Positions 27,323 to 37,397 of a stretch of 64,000 nt of DNA are shown here, one piece after another (position 1 is the stretch's first letter; the number at the start of each line of letters is the position of its first letter). The notes beneath the pieces were generated by a model. The model was given only the letters and a program-made list of their open reading frames with translations. It was not told the DNA's origin and did no database searches. A program made the translations under genes and the position numbers. The stretch comes from Clostridium paridis. GTDB lineage: Bacteria; Bacillota; Clostridia; Clostridiales; Clostridiaceae. The stretch lies in contig NZ_JAESWA010000028.1 in the NCBI RefSeq assembly GCF_016765615.1, forward strand, positions 1 to 64,000, written 5' to 3'.

Positions 27323-28171
27323 TTATGAATTGATTATAGATTTTGCATACCAGGTTATCGGTATGAAATACCCTATTATCGGAGAAATTCCATAGCCCAT
27401 TAATGGGACTGGAAAGTTGCCCACAAGCGTTGAGATTAATATTATTACGAAATATAAACCTACAGATATTGAAGGTAGTTCACTGTTTTTCGGTGAAAAA
27501 AATATAAATGGCGCTGGTAATATAACAAGAGATATTATCCCAAAAACAAGCCATATCAATCCCATATTTGATAATAAGCTAACTATTCTTTCCACATAAG
27601 CTACCGGGGGTAGATTATCTAAAAATACCCACGAAAGAACAACTAGAATTGAAAGAATCCCAATAGTAGATACTCTAAGTACCTTTTTATCAGACCTGCT
27701 ACACAACATAACCACCATCGGAATAGAAAAACCAGTTACCTCAGATGCATCGGGCTGAATTGCAAGTAAAATTGCTATAGCAATAATAATAGTTATTGTA
27801 ACCCATAATGATTTAATTTCATGGAGGCTCCATAAAGCTATTATTACTAAAGGTAACACCATCATTGAAACATTAAACTTAATAAATCCAATTGATACCC
27901 ATCTGTGAACTCCGTTGATGCTTTGACCCATATATGTCAATATTATAAGTAGCATTGATATAATTATAGATATACTGTAAAATCTATTGCTTCTCTTTTT
28001 AAACTTATTTGATATTACAAAATATGAAATCAGTGTAGCTATTATAAAACAAGCAATATTTTGTGCCCAGATAAGAATTGGAACTTTGTTATTGTACATT
28101 GCTACCACACCAATAGAGATAGCAGGTATAGTGATTATTAGCGGGATTAAGTTTATTAATCTTAATTTCAT
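27323..28171 (-). CDS. Divergent SEDS-like membrane protein
   Basis: 282 aa, about eight to nine membrane helices. Faint FtsW/RodA features are present: NGVHRWVSIGFIKFNVS (about 85-101, the SEDS NGAxRWI-like loop), AIQPDASEVTG (QPD motif, about 135-145) and a C-terminal PLMGYGISPIIGY similar to the PFxSYGGSS motif. It is much shorter than standard SEDS glycosyltransferases (370-430 aa) and lacks their first helices. It follows the HAAS-SEDS gene on the same strand, which suggests a paired or accessory role. Enzymatic activity is doubtful. Confidence 0.6.
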   Translation of the reverse strand: MKLRLINLIPLIITIPAISIGVVAMYNNKVPILIWAQNIACFIIATLISYFVISNKFKKRSNRFYSISIIISMLLIILTYMGQSINGVHRWVSIGFIKFNVSMMVLPLVIIALWSLHEIKSLWVTITIIIAIAILLAIQPDASEVTGFSIPMVVMLCSRSDKKVLRVSTIGILSILVVLSWVFLDNLPPVAYVERIVSLLSNMGLIWLVFGIISLVILPAPFIFFSPKNSELPSISVGLYFVIILISTLVGNFPVPLMGYGISPIIGYFIPITWYAKSIINS

Positions 28172-28232
28172 AATTCTTTTACTCCTATATTAAGCATATT
28201 TAAAAACTTGTTTAAAAATTCATCTCCATTTT

Positions 28233-29513
28233 TTATGATACAAAGGATAAATTCTTACACCTATAAATACTTATCATAATTCCTACAGCAGCCATATGCG
28301 TAAGCACCATGGAACTACCATAGCTTATAAAAGGCATTCCCATGCTAACTATTGGCACTAAACCAAATATCATAAGTATATTCCACACAAACTCAATAGT
28401 AAAAATACACAAAAAACCCTGTATTAATAATCTTCCATAGGCATCTTTTACTTCTCCTGCTGCTACAAACATGCGGACAATAAAAGATAATACCAATCCT
28501 ATAAGCATAATTCCTGCCACCCACCCAAATGTATATATTATATAGGTAAGAATAAGATCTGTATGAACCTCTGGCAGAGTTCCTGGGAAGGTGAATCCTT
28601 TGCCTTTAAGTCCTGCAGATGACAATAGATTTTGTATCTGAATATTAATAAAGCCCGAACCTTTTGGATCCTTTTCAGGGTTCATAAAAATCAACAACCT
28701 TTTTATCCTGTAAGGTTGACTTGCTATTGTATAAGTGCAGACCACAAAAAACAGACTTATAGTAGAAAATATGTATCCAAGTCTCACCTTGGAATTTAGC
28801 ATAAGTACTATAAATAGCACAAAATAAATAAAAGCCTCCATGAATGACCCAAGCATAATATATTGCATAAATGGTACAACCAGCATCAAAGAAAGGTATA
28901 TGTACTCTCTATAACGCCTTAAATTTATGATTCTTATTAGCTTTGAAAGGGAAATAGGAAATAAAAATAAAGTTAAATCTACTATATTCACAGTAAAAGA
29001 TCCTAAAGGTATCCATGCTCTTTTCCCATTTATAGGAGCTGCAATAATCATCTGTAAGAAGAGTATCAAGATTATTCCTATGAATATTCTTAAAGAGTGC
29101 TTCTCTAATTTCTTATAGTCGAAAAAATATAACCCGATTAAGAATATGTATCCAATTATATTAAACACTACACTGTTATAAAAAGGTGTAGAATAATTAA
29201 TAACCTTGTTAGCTACAATGAGATAAGCTATAACAATTCCCAATAAAGAAAATACAATTGTCATGCTTAATAGTCCCCATTCCGCTGAAGCCTTATGGCT
29301 CTGATTCAACGGTCTTCCAATGAGCTCTGCCTGCCCAATTTCATCCAAAGCTTTCTTTAAAGCTTCTTCTTTACTCAGGCCATTGAGCATTAGCTCTTCA
29401 GTTTTCTCCTGAATATGATCTAAAATTTCCAGTTTTATTTCCGTATGTACCTTTTTAAATTTTATATAACTGCAAATTTCCTCAACATATTCTTCTATCC
29501 TAGGATTTATCAC
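28233..29513 (-). CDS. HAAS-domain FtsW/RodA/SpoVE-type protein
   Basis: 426 aa. The N-terminal 75 residues are a helical HAAS/DUF1700-like domain (EEICSYIKFKKVHTEIKLEI, SKEEALKKALDEIGQ), followed by about nine to ten SEDS-type helices. SEDS motifs are NGKRAWIPLG (about 165-175) and the C-terminal PFISYGSSMV. SEDS proteins polymerise lipid II glycan; the HAAS prefix is typical of proteins encoded next to PadR regulators. The start is GTG at 29513, overlapping the PadR stop as GTGA, with AAGGAGG about ten bases before it. Confidence 0.75.
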   Translation of the reverse strand: MINPRIEEYVEEICSYIKFKKVHTEIKLEILDHIQEKTEELMLNGLSKEEALKKALDEIGQAELIGRPLNQSHKASAEWGLLSMTIVFSLLGIVIAYLIVANKVINYSTPFYNSVVFNIIGYIFLIGLYFFDYKKLEKHSLRIFIGIILILFLQMIIAAPINGKRAWIPLGSFTVNIVDLTLFLFPISLSKLIRIINLRRYREYIYLSLMLVVPFMQYIMLGSFMEAFIYFVLFIVLMLNSKVRLGYIFSTISLFFVVCTYTIASQPYRIKRLLIFMNPEKDPKGSGFINIQIQNLLSSAGLKGKGFTFPGTLPEVHTDLILTYIIYTFGWVAGIMLIGLVLSFIVRMFVAAGEVKDAYGRLLIQGFLCIFTIEFVWNILMIFGLVPIVSMGMPFISYGSSMVLTHMAAVGIMISIYRCKNLSFVS

Positions 29514-29851
29514 CTTGATATTGCCTCCTTCCATATTACTTTATCAACAGCAGAACGAAAGGTTTTCCATTCCTCCTGCTTTTCCTTCATGTGTTCACTT
29601 CCACTCTTAGTAATTTTGTAATACTTTCTCTTTCTTCCCCCCTCAGTTTCAGTCCAATAGCATTCAACCATACCTTCGGTTTCCAATGAATGAAGTATAG
29701 GATATAAAGTTCCTTCTTTAAATGTAAAAATCCCATCAGATTTCTCTTCTATTTCCTTAATCATCTCATAACCATACATAGGCTTACTGTCAAGAAGAGT
29801 AAGTATCAAAATTACGGTGCTTCCTTTTAATAGTTCTTTGTTTATTACCAA
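29510..29851 (-). CDS. PadR-family transcriptional repressor
   Basis: 113 aa, normal PadR length. The winged helix has LLDSKPMYGYEMIKEIEE (about 18-35) and the signature FKEGTLYPILHSLETEGMV; the C-terminal helix is for dimerisation. It probably represses its own operon with the SEDS genes until a ligand or envelope stress is sensed. The start is TTG at 29851, seven bases after AGGAGG; the longer frame (136 aa) has no ribosome binding site. It overlaps the next gene by GTGA, so the two are translationally coupled. Confidence 0.85.
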   Translation of the reverse strand: MVINKELLKGSTVILILTLLDSKPMYGYEMIKEIEEKSDGIFTFKEGTLYPILHSLETEGMVECYWTETEGGRKRKYYKITKSGSEHMKEKQEEWKTFRSAVDKVIWKEAISR

Positions 29852-29885
29852 AGTATCACCTCCTATTCCAATGCATTGGTTTTCG

Positions 29886-29906
29886 ATACATCGTATATCT
29901 ATGTAT
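29886..29906 (-). promoter_or_regulatory. Candidate PadR operator
   Basis: Inverted repeat ATACAT-N9-ATGTAT about 35 bases upstream of the padR start. PadR-family operators often contain ATGT...ACAT half-sites, so autoregulation is plausible. No experimental match is available to me. Confidence 0.45.
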
Positions 29907-29977
29907 AAGTATAACTTCATTAATAGGAAAAATCAAGAATACAATAAATTAATTTTATTAACTATCTTTACATAAAA

Positions 29978-30001
29978 TAAAAGACCTATAAAAGGTCTTT
30001 T
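29978..30001. terminator. Small terminator-like hairpin
   Basis: TAAAAGACCT / AGGTCTTTTA with a 4-nt loop. It lies between the ilv operon end and the PadR promoter. Confidence 0.5.
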
Positions 30002-30027
30002 AGGATTAAGTATTAATTTATTAGAAA

Positions 30028-30091
30028 AGCCTAGAGATTCTATATATCTTTTGGCGAAAGATTAGGGAGAAATTCCTATAATCTCTAGGCT
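30028..30091. ncRNA. Three-way-junction structure at the end of the ilv operon
   Basis: The outer stem AGCCTAGAGATT / AATCTCTAGGCT (12 bp) encloses two hairpins: ATCTTT / AAAGAT (46-62 of this 30,0xx block) and TAGGGA-GAAA-TTCCTA. On the minus strand it ends with TTTTCT and would terminate the operon. On the plus strand the second hairpin has a GNRA loop and a G-U pair, which would suit a plus-sense RNA. Confidence 0.45.
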
Positions 30092-30102
30092 AATTCAGCT
30101 TT

Positions 30103-31125
<1,023 letters not shown>

Positions 31126-31129
31126 TTAT

Positions 31130-32800
31130 TTATACATCTTCTTCATAGATTATTTGATTTATAAGTGCTCCTGGTGCTACCATAGGGAACACTTTCTTAT
31201 CTTCATGTACTCTATAATCTATAACTATAGGTACAGAAGAATTAAAAGCTTCTTTTAATGCTGGTTCTAGTTGTTCTTTTCGTTCAACTAAGAATCCTTT
31301 TCCTCCATAGGCTTCTACTAGCTTGACAAAGTTTGTTCCTCTATTAATTGAAGTATGAGAATATCTCTCTTCATAGAAGAAGTTCTGCCATTGTCTTACC
31401 ATACCTAAGGCATTGTTATTTACTATTATTGTAACTACAGGCGCCTTTTGAGCATAGGAAGTAGCTAATTCGTTGCAGTTCATAGCAAAGCTACCATCTC
31501 CTGCAATATTAATAACTAATTTATCTGGATTCGCTACCTTACAGCCAATAGCTGCCCCAAGTCCAAATCCCATAGTTCCGAGTCCACCAGAAGTTATAAA
31601 CCTTCTTGGTTCTATATGCTTATAGAATTGAGATGCCCACATTTGATGTTGACCAACTTCTGTTGTTACAATAGCTTCTCCATCTGTAAGTTCGTTAATT
31701 TTACTAAATAAGAATTCAGGCGTTAATTCATCAGATTCTTTACTTGTGCCCCTACCCTCTTCCTTATATATATTCATCTTGTTAATCCATTCTTTATTAT
31801 CTTTTTTATTTAGCAGCGGAATTAGCTTTCTCAAACTTTCTTTTATATCCCCAATTAAGCTTGCATCTACTTTTACATTTTTATTAATTTCCGCTGGATC
31901 TATATCCAAATGAATAATTTTAGCCCCCTCAAGATTATCATTTGAACTAATAACTCTATCGCTAAATCTTGCCCCAATAGCTATTAATAAATCACATTCC
32001 CAAGCACCCAAGTTTGAAGCCTTGGTCCCATGCATCCCTATCATTCCTGTATATAATGGATGAGTTACTGGAAATCCGCCCATACACATAAGTGATGCTG
32101 ATGTTGGAGAATCTATTTTCTCTGCTAGTGCTATTAATTCTTCTGATGCCCCCGAACTTATAACTCCTCCTCCTGCGTATATAAATGGTCTTGAGGATTC
32201 GTTAATTAATTTTGAAACTTCTAATAAAGCTTCTTCTGTTATATGCTTATTGCTTCTTGCAACCTTAACAGGTTCCTTCTTAATATATACACCCTTTTGT
32301 GCTGTTATGTCTTTTGGTATATCTACCAGCACAGGTCCTGGTCTTCCCTCTTGTGCAATTCTAAAAGCTTCTCTTATAGTGTGAGCTAAATCATCAACAT
32401 TCTTCACCATAAAATTATGTTTAGTAATTGGTAGAGTAATACCTGTTATATCCACTTCTTGGAAGCTATCCTTTCCAAGTAAAGGTCTTGTAACATTACC
32501 TGTTATAGCTACCATTGGAGTTGAGTCCATATATGCTGTAGCTATTCCAGTTACTAAATTTGTTGCCCCAGGTCCCGAAGTAGCTAAACAAACCCCAACC
32601 TTTCCAGTACTTCTTGCATATCCATCTGCAGCATGAGCAGCCCCTTGCTCATGACAGGTTAAGACATGTCGTATTTTATCTTTATACTTATAAAGTGCAT
32701 CATATATATTAAGAACTGCCCCTCCTGGATACCCAAAAACAGTTTCCACTTCTTGTTCTAATAAACACTCTAATAGTATTTCTGACCCATTTAGTATCAT
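31130..32800 (-). CDS. ilvB: Acetolactate synthase large subunit
   Basis: 556 aa, ThDP enzyme. The catalytic Glu is in LTCHEQGAAHAADGYARS (about 47-64), and the ThDP/Mg motif is GDGSFAMNCNELATS...NN (about 435-465). It condenses two pyruvates to acetolactate, or pyruvate with 2-oxobutyrate to acetohydroxybutyrate. Its regulatory subunit IlvN is encoded at the head of the same operon, six genes away, rather than adjacent as is common. The ribosome binding site is GGAGGGGG. Confidence 0.95.
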   Translation of the reverse strand: MILNGSEILLECLLEQEVETVFGYPGGAVLNIYDALYKYKDKIRHVLTCHEQGAAHAADGYARSTGKVGVCLATSGPGATNLVTGIATAYMDSTPMVAITGNVTRPLLGKDSFQEVDITGITLPITKHNFMVKNVDDLAHTIREAFRIAQEGRPGPVLVDIPKDITAQKGVYIKKEPVKVARSNKHITEEALLEVSKLINESSRPFIYAGGGVISSGASEELIALAEKIDSPTSASLMCMGGFPVTHPLYTGMIGMHGTKASNLGAWECDLLIAIGARFSDRVISSNDNLEGAKIIHLDIDPAEINKNVKVDASLIGDIKESLRKLIPLLNKKDNKEWINKMNIYKEEGRGTSKESDELTPEFLFSKINELTDGEAIVTTEVGQHQMWASQFYKHIEPRRFITSGGLGTMGFGLGAAIGCKVANPDKLVINIAGDGSFAMNCNELATSYAQKAPVVTIIVNNNALGMVRQWQNFFYEERYSHTSINRGTNFVKLVEAYGGKGFLVERKEQLEPALKEAFNSSVPIVIDYRVHEDKKVFPMVAPGALINQIIYEEDV

Positions 32801-32840
32801 ATGCCCCCTCCTTTTATACTAAGTCCTAAGCAGTATAATC

Positions 32841-34499
32841 TTATTTAAATATAGCCCCTTGGCTAGCTGAACTAACTAATTTTGAATATCTACCTAAATA
32901 TCCATCAGTAATCTTTGGTTCTGGCTCTTTCCAAGCTTTTCTTCTTGATTCAAGCTCCTCTTCTGAAACATTAATTTCAAGCTTGCCTTTTTCAATATCT
33001 ATAGAAATCCTATCTCCATCTTTAATTAGCGCAATATTTCCACCTACTGCAGCCTCTGGAGACACATGTCCTATTGATGCCCCTCTTGTTGCACCTGAGA
33101 ATCTTCCATCTGTAATTAATGCTACTGACTTATCGAGTCCCATTCCTGCTATTGCTGATGTTGGAGATAACATTTCTCTCATACCTGGACCACCTTTTGG
33201 CCCTTCGTATCTTATTATTATTACATCACCACTTTGTATTTTTCCTCCCCAGATTGCTGCTATTGCATCTTCCTCTGAGTCATAAACCTTAGCTGGTCCT
33301 TCATGTTTCATCATTTCTGGAAGTACAGCTGATTTCTTAACAACAGCCCCATCTACTGCTAAATTTCCTCTTAGAACCTGTATTCCTCCAGTTAGACTAT
33401 AAGGATTTTCTATAGGCTTTATTACATCATAGTTAATAACATGAGCTTCCTTAATATTTTCACCCAAAGTCTTTGTTGTTGCTGTAATACAATCAAGATT
33501 TAGTAAATCCTTTTTTGAAAGTTCATTCATCACTGCTTGTATTCCACCAGCAAAATATAAGTCTTCTATATGATTCTCTCCTGCTGGAGCTAACTTACAT
33601 AAGTTTGGAGTTTTTGAACTTACTTCATTTATAATATCTAAATTTAGTTCAATTTTAGCTTCATTTGCAATGGCTGTTAAATGTAAGACTGAATTAGTAG
33701 AACATCCTAAGGCCATATCTACAGTAAGAGCATTCTTTATAGTTTTTTCTGTTACTATATCTCTTGGTTTAATGTCCTTTTCAACTAATTTCATTATTGC
33801 CATACCTGCGTCTTTAGCCAATCTTATTCTATCTGAATAAACAGCTGGTATTGTTCCATTGCCAGGCAATCCTAATCCTAATACCTCTGTCAAGCAGTTC
33901 ATTGAGTTTGCTGTAAACATACCTGAACAAGATCCACAAGTTGGACATGCGCTGCTTTCCATTTCTAATAAATCTTCCTCTGATATTTTATTGGCATTAT
34001 ATGCTCCAACTGCTTCAAACATCGTAGATAATGATATTGAACTTCCTCTATATTTTCCTGCAAGCATAGGTCCCCCTGAAACAACTACTGCTGGTATGTT
34101 TAATCTTAATGCGGCCATAAGCATACCTGGAACTATTTTGTCACAGTTTGGTACAAGTACAAGTCCATCAAAGGAATGTGCTTTTACCATACATTCAATT
34201 GAATCAGCTATAAGTTCTCTTGTTGGTAATGAATATTTCATTCCTTCATGTCCCATTGATATACCATCACAAATTCCTATTGTAGGGAAAATAACTGGTG
34301 TTCCTCCAGCTAAAAGCACACCACTTTTAGCTCCTTGAACTATTTTATCTAGGTGAACATGTCCTGGAATTATATCATTTTGCGAAGTTACAATTCCTAT
34401 CATAGGTCTTTTCATTTCTTCATCTGAAAATCCTGCTGCTCTTAATAGTGATCTATGGGGAGCTTTGTCTGCTCCTATCTTTATTCTATCGCTTCTCAT
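32841..34499 (-). CDS. ilvD: Dihydroxy-acid dehydratase
   Basis: 552 aa, full length. The Fe-S ligand region includes [11 protein letters not shown] (about 119-129) and [20 protein letters not shown], together with the conserved GRFSGATRG loop. It dehydrates dihydroxy-isovalerate and dihydroxy-methylvalerate to the keto acids for Val and Ile. It needs an iron-sulfur cluster and works in the cytoplasm. It lies 8 bp after leuB within the operon. Confidence 0.96.
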   Translation of the reverse strand: MRSDRIKIGADKAPHRSLLRAAGFSDEEMKRPMIGIVTSQNDIIPGHVHLDKIVQGAKSGVLLAGGTPVIFPTIGICDGISMGHEGMKYSLPTRELIADSIECMVKAHSFDGLVLVPNCDKIVPGMLMAALRLNIPAVVVSGGPMLAGKYRGSSISLSTMFEAVGAYNANKISEEDLLEMESSACPTCGSCSGMFTANSMNCLTEVLGLGLPGNGTIPAVYSDRIRLAKDAGMAIMKLVEKDIKPRDIVTEKTIKNALTVDMALGCSTNSVLHLTAIANEAKIELNLDIINEVSSKTPNLCKLAPAGENHIEDLYFAGGIQAVMNELSKKDLLNLDCITATTKTLGENIKEAHVINYDVIKPIENPYSLTGGIQVLRGNLAVDGAVVKKSAVLPEMMKHEGPAKVYDSEEDAIAAIWGGKIQSGDVIIIRYEGPKGGPGMREMLSPTSAIAGMGLDKSVALITDGRFSGATRGASIGHVSPEAAVGGNIALIKDGDRISIDIEKGKLEINVSEEELESRRKAWKEPEPKITDGYLGRYSKLVSSASQGAIFK

Positions 34500-34507
34500 A
34501 AAATAAA

Positions 34508-35590
34508 TTACTTCCCTTCTTTTATATATTTAACCACTAGTTCCCCCATTTCCTTAGTACCAACCAATTTGTTACCTTCACTCATTATGTCTCCAGTTCT
34601 ATATCCCTCTTCAAGAACTTTTTCTACTGCTTTTTCTATTACTGCAGCTTCTTCAGCTAACCCAAAGGAATACTTAAGCATCATAGCGGCTGATAATATT
34701 GTAGCTAGTGGATTTGCTATTCCTTTTCCAGCTATATCAGGAGCTGAGCCATGAATAGGTTCATACATTCCGTTTGTACCTTCTCCTAAACTAGCTGATG
34801 GTAACATTCCAATTGAGCCAGTAATCATTGAAGCTTCATCTGATAATATATCTCCAAAAATATTTGAAGTTACTATAACATCAAACTGTCTTGGATTTTT
34901 AACAAGCTGCATTGCAGCATTATCAACATATTGTCTATCTAGTTCTACTTCTGGATAATCCTTGTGAACCTCATCCACTACTCTTCTCCATAATCTTGAA
35001 CTTTCAAGTATATTTGCTTTATCAACTAATGTAACTTTTTTCTTTCTCTTCATTGCTGTTTCAAATGCTATTTTTGCTATTCTTTTAATTTCTGAAGTAC
35101 TATACTTCTCTGTATCTGATGCTGTTTCTTCATCTCCATTTTTAACTAGGCTTCTTTCCCCAAAATATATGCCACCAGTTAACTCTCTAACTACACAAAT
35201 ATCTATTCCATCCCCAATTATTGAATCTTTTAGTGGTGATGCATCTCTTAATGCTGAGTGCAAAACTGCAGGTCTTAAGTTGCAATAAAGTCCTAAGCCA
35301 CTTCTTAAGCCTAGCAATGCTTGCTCAGGTCTTATTTTTGCCGTAGGATCATCCCACTTGGGGCCTCCAACTGCACCTAACAAAACTGAATCACTATTTC
35401 TACAAATCTCTAAGGTTTCTCCTGGTAGAGGTGTCCCCTTTTCATCTATAGCTATTCCACCAGCTAGTACATATTTATAGTTAAACTCATGAGAATACTT
35501 CTCTCCTATTAGGTTTAAAACTTTTATGGTTTCATCTATAACCTCTGGTCCAATTCCATCCCCTGGTATTACTGCAATTTTATATTCCAT
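34508..35590 (-). CDS. leuB: 3-isopropylmalate / 3-methylmalate dehydrogenase
   Basis: 360 aa, isocitrate/isopropylmalate dehydrogenase family. Landmarks are [10 protein letters not shown] (about 8-17), [11 protein letters not shown] (about 137-147), [14 protein letters not shown] (about 246-259) and [17 protein letters not shown] (about 279-295). It oxidatively decarboxylates 3-isopropylmalate with NAD. In a citramalate pathway the same enzyme can turn 3-methylmalate into 2-oxobutyrate. The cimA gene in the operon makes this second role likely here. Confidence 0.95.
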   Translation of the reverse strand: MEYKIAVIPGDGIGPEVIDETIKVLNLIGEKYSHEFNYKYVLAGGIAIDEKGTPLPGETLEICRNSDSVLLGAVGGPKWDDPTAKIRPEQALLGLRSGLGLYCNLRPAVLHSALRDASPLKDSIIGDGIDICVVRELTGGIYFGERSLVKNGDEETASDTEKYSTSEIKRIAKIAFETAMKRKKKVTLVDKANILESSRLWRRVVDEVHKDYPEVELDRQYVDNAAMQLVKNPRQFDVIVTSNIFGDILSDEASMITGSIGMLPSASLGEGTNGMYEPIHGSAPDIAGKGIANPLATILSAAMMLKYSFGLAEEAAVIEKAVEKVLEEGYRTGDIMSEGNKLVGTKEMGELVVKYIKEGK

Positions 35591-35617
35591 AATTAACCCC
35601 CTATTTATTTAACCAAC

Positions 35618-36106
35618 TTAGTTTTTATTTTTTATATATTCAACAAGTCCATTACTATTAATTATCTTTTGCATAAACTCTGGGAAAGGTTCTCCTTGGA
35701 ACTCCTTACCTGACGTTAAATTCTTTATAATTCCAGTATTAAAATCTACTTCTACTTGATCTCCTGCGTTTATGTTTTCAACCGCTTCTGGACATTCAAG
35801 TATTGGTAAACCAATGTTTATAGCATTTCTATAAAATATTCTTGCAAAAGTTTTAGCTATTACACAGCTTATGCCACTTTCTTTTATTGAAATTGGTGCG
35901 TGTTCTCTTGAAGAACCACATCCAAAATTCTTATCTGCAACAATTATATCGGAAGCTTTAACCTTGCTTGCAAATGTATCATCTATATCCTCCATACAGT
36001 GAGCTGCTAGCTCCTTTGGATCAGATGTATTTAAATATCTTGCTGGTATTATTACATCTGTATCAACATTATCTCCATATCTAAAAACTTTTCCGTTAGC
36101 TTTCAT
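35618..36106 (-). CDS. leuD: Isopropylmalate/citramalate isomerase small subunit
   Basis: 162 aa, the short archaeal/clostridial LeuD type. Motifs are [15 protein letters not shown] (about 12-26) and [13 protein letters not shown] (about 59-71), the swivel domain of the aconitase fold. With LeuC it isomerises 2- to 3-isopropylmalate and, in this type, citramalate to methylmalate. It starts 13 bp after leuC. Confidence 0.95.
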   Translation of the reverse strand: MKANGKVFRYGDNVDTDVIIPARYLNTSDPKELAAHCMEDIDDTFASKVKASDIIVADKNFGCGSSREHAPISIKESGISCVIAKTFARIFYRNAINIGLPILECPEAVENINAGDQVEVDFNTGIIKNLTSGKEFQGEPFPEFMQKIINSNGLVEYIKNKN

Positions 36107-36119
36107 ATCCCTTTACCCC

Positions 36120-37382
36120 CTATGCTACATCTTCTGGATTTGTTATTTTACCAGTTATTGCTGAAGCTGCTGCTACAGCTGGACTTGCTAAATATACTTC
36201 TGATTGCGTATGCCCCATTCTACCAACAAAGTTTCTATTAGTAGTAGATACACATCTTTCCTTCTTAGCTAATATACCCATATGTCCACCTAAACATGGT
36301 CCACAAGTTGGAGTAGAGAAAATCGCTCCAGCTTCTATAAATGTTTTAACTAATCCTTCTTCCATAGCTTGAAGATAAATCTTCTGAGAGCCAGGAATTA
36401 CTATCGCTCTAACATACTTGGCTACTTTCTTTCCTTTTAATATTTCAGCAGCTACTCTTAAATCCTCTATTCTTCCATTAGTACAAGATCCTATAACTAC
36501 TTGATCTATTTTTACCTCTCCTACTTCATCAATTGTCTTAGTATTTTCAGGTAGATGTGGGAAAGCAACTGTAGGTCTTAAAGAACTTAAGTCAATTTCA
36601 ATTACTTCATCATATTCAGCATCCTCATCTGCTTCATATACTTTATACTCTCTAGTTGAATGTTCTTTTAAATATGCTACTGTTTTATCATCTACTGGGA
36701 AAATACCATTTTTTGCTCCAGCTTCTATAGCCATATTAGCCATAGTTAGTCTTTCATCCATTGATAAATATTTAAGACCCTCTCCAACAAACTCCATTGA
36801 TTTGTATAATGCTCCATCAACACCTATCTTTCCGATAATGTGTAGAATTACATCTTTACCGCTAACCCACTTCGAAGGTTTATTTTTAAGTACAAATTTT
36901 ATTGCAGAAGGTACCTTAAACCAACACTTTCCTGTTGCCATTCCAGCAGCCATATCTGTTGATCCAATTCCAGTTGAAAATGCTCCTAATGCTCCATAAG
37001 TACAAGTGTGCGAATCTGCCCCAATTACTACATCACCTGCAACTGCTAACCCTTTTTCAGGAATAATAACATGTTCTATTCCCATTTCTCCTATTTCAAA
37101 GAAATTAACTATTCCTTTATCCTGAGCAAACTCTCTTATCATTTTCACTTGCTCTGCAGCCTTAATATCTTTATTTGGTGTAAAGTGATCTGGTACTATT
37201 GCTATTTTTTCTTTATCGAAAACTTTATTAACTCCTATTTTGTTAAATTCCTTTACTGCTACTGGAGTTGTTATATCATTTCCTAAGACTAAATCCAGAT
37301 TCACTTCAATTAATTGCCCCGCCTTTACTGATTCTAAGCCTGCATGTGCTGCAAGGATTTTTTGTGTCATGGTCATCCCCAT
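36120..37382 (-). CDS. leuC: Isopropylmalate/citramalate isomerase large subunit
   Basis: 420 aa, the short LeuC type that pairs with short LeuD and often has wide substrate range. Fe-S cysteines are in [13 protein letters not shown] (about 296-308) and [13 protein letters not shown] (about 354-366). The start [10 protein letters not shown] is kept at 37382 because GGGGGA lies nine bases before it, although two ATG codons follow closely. It lies between cimA and leuD. Confidence 0.95.
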   Translation of the reverse strand: MGMTMTQKILAAHAGLESVKAGQLIEVNLDLVLGNDITTPVAVKEFNKIGVNKVFDKEKIAIVPDHFTPNKDIKAAEQVKMIREFAQDKGIVNFFEIGEMGIEHVIIPEKGLAVAGDVVIGADSHTCTYGALGAFSTGIGSTDMAAGMATGKCWFKVPSAIKFVLKNKPSKWVSGKDVILHIIGKIGVDGALYKSMEFVGEGLKYLSMDERLTMANMAIEAGAKNGIFPVDDKTVAYLKEHSTREYKVYEADEDAEYDEVIEIDLSSLRPTVAFPHLPENTKTIDEVGEVKIDQVVIGSCTNGRIEDLRVAAEILKGKKVAKYVRAIVIPGSQKIYLQAMEEGLVKTFIEAGAIFSTPTCGPCLGGHMGILAKKERCVSTTNRNFVGRMGHTQSEVYLASPAVAAASAITGKITNPEDVA

Positions 37383-37397
37383 TTAAATCATTCCCCC

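Noticed and set aside
30028-30091. Hammerhead ribozyme in the three-way junction
   Set aside because: The hammerhead core CUGANGA is absent; only a GAAA loop is present.
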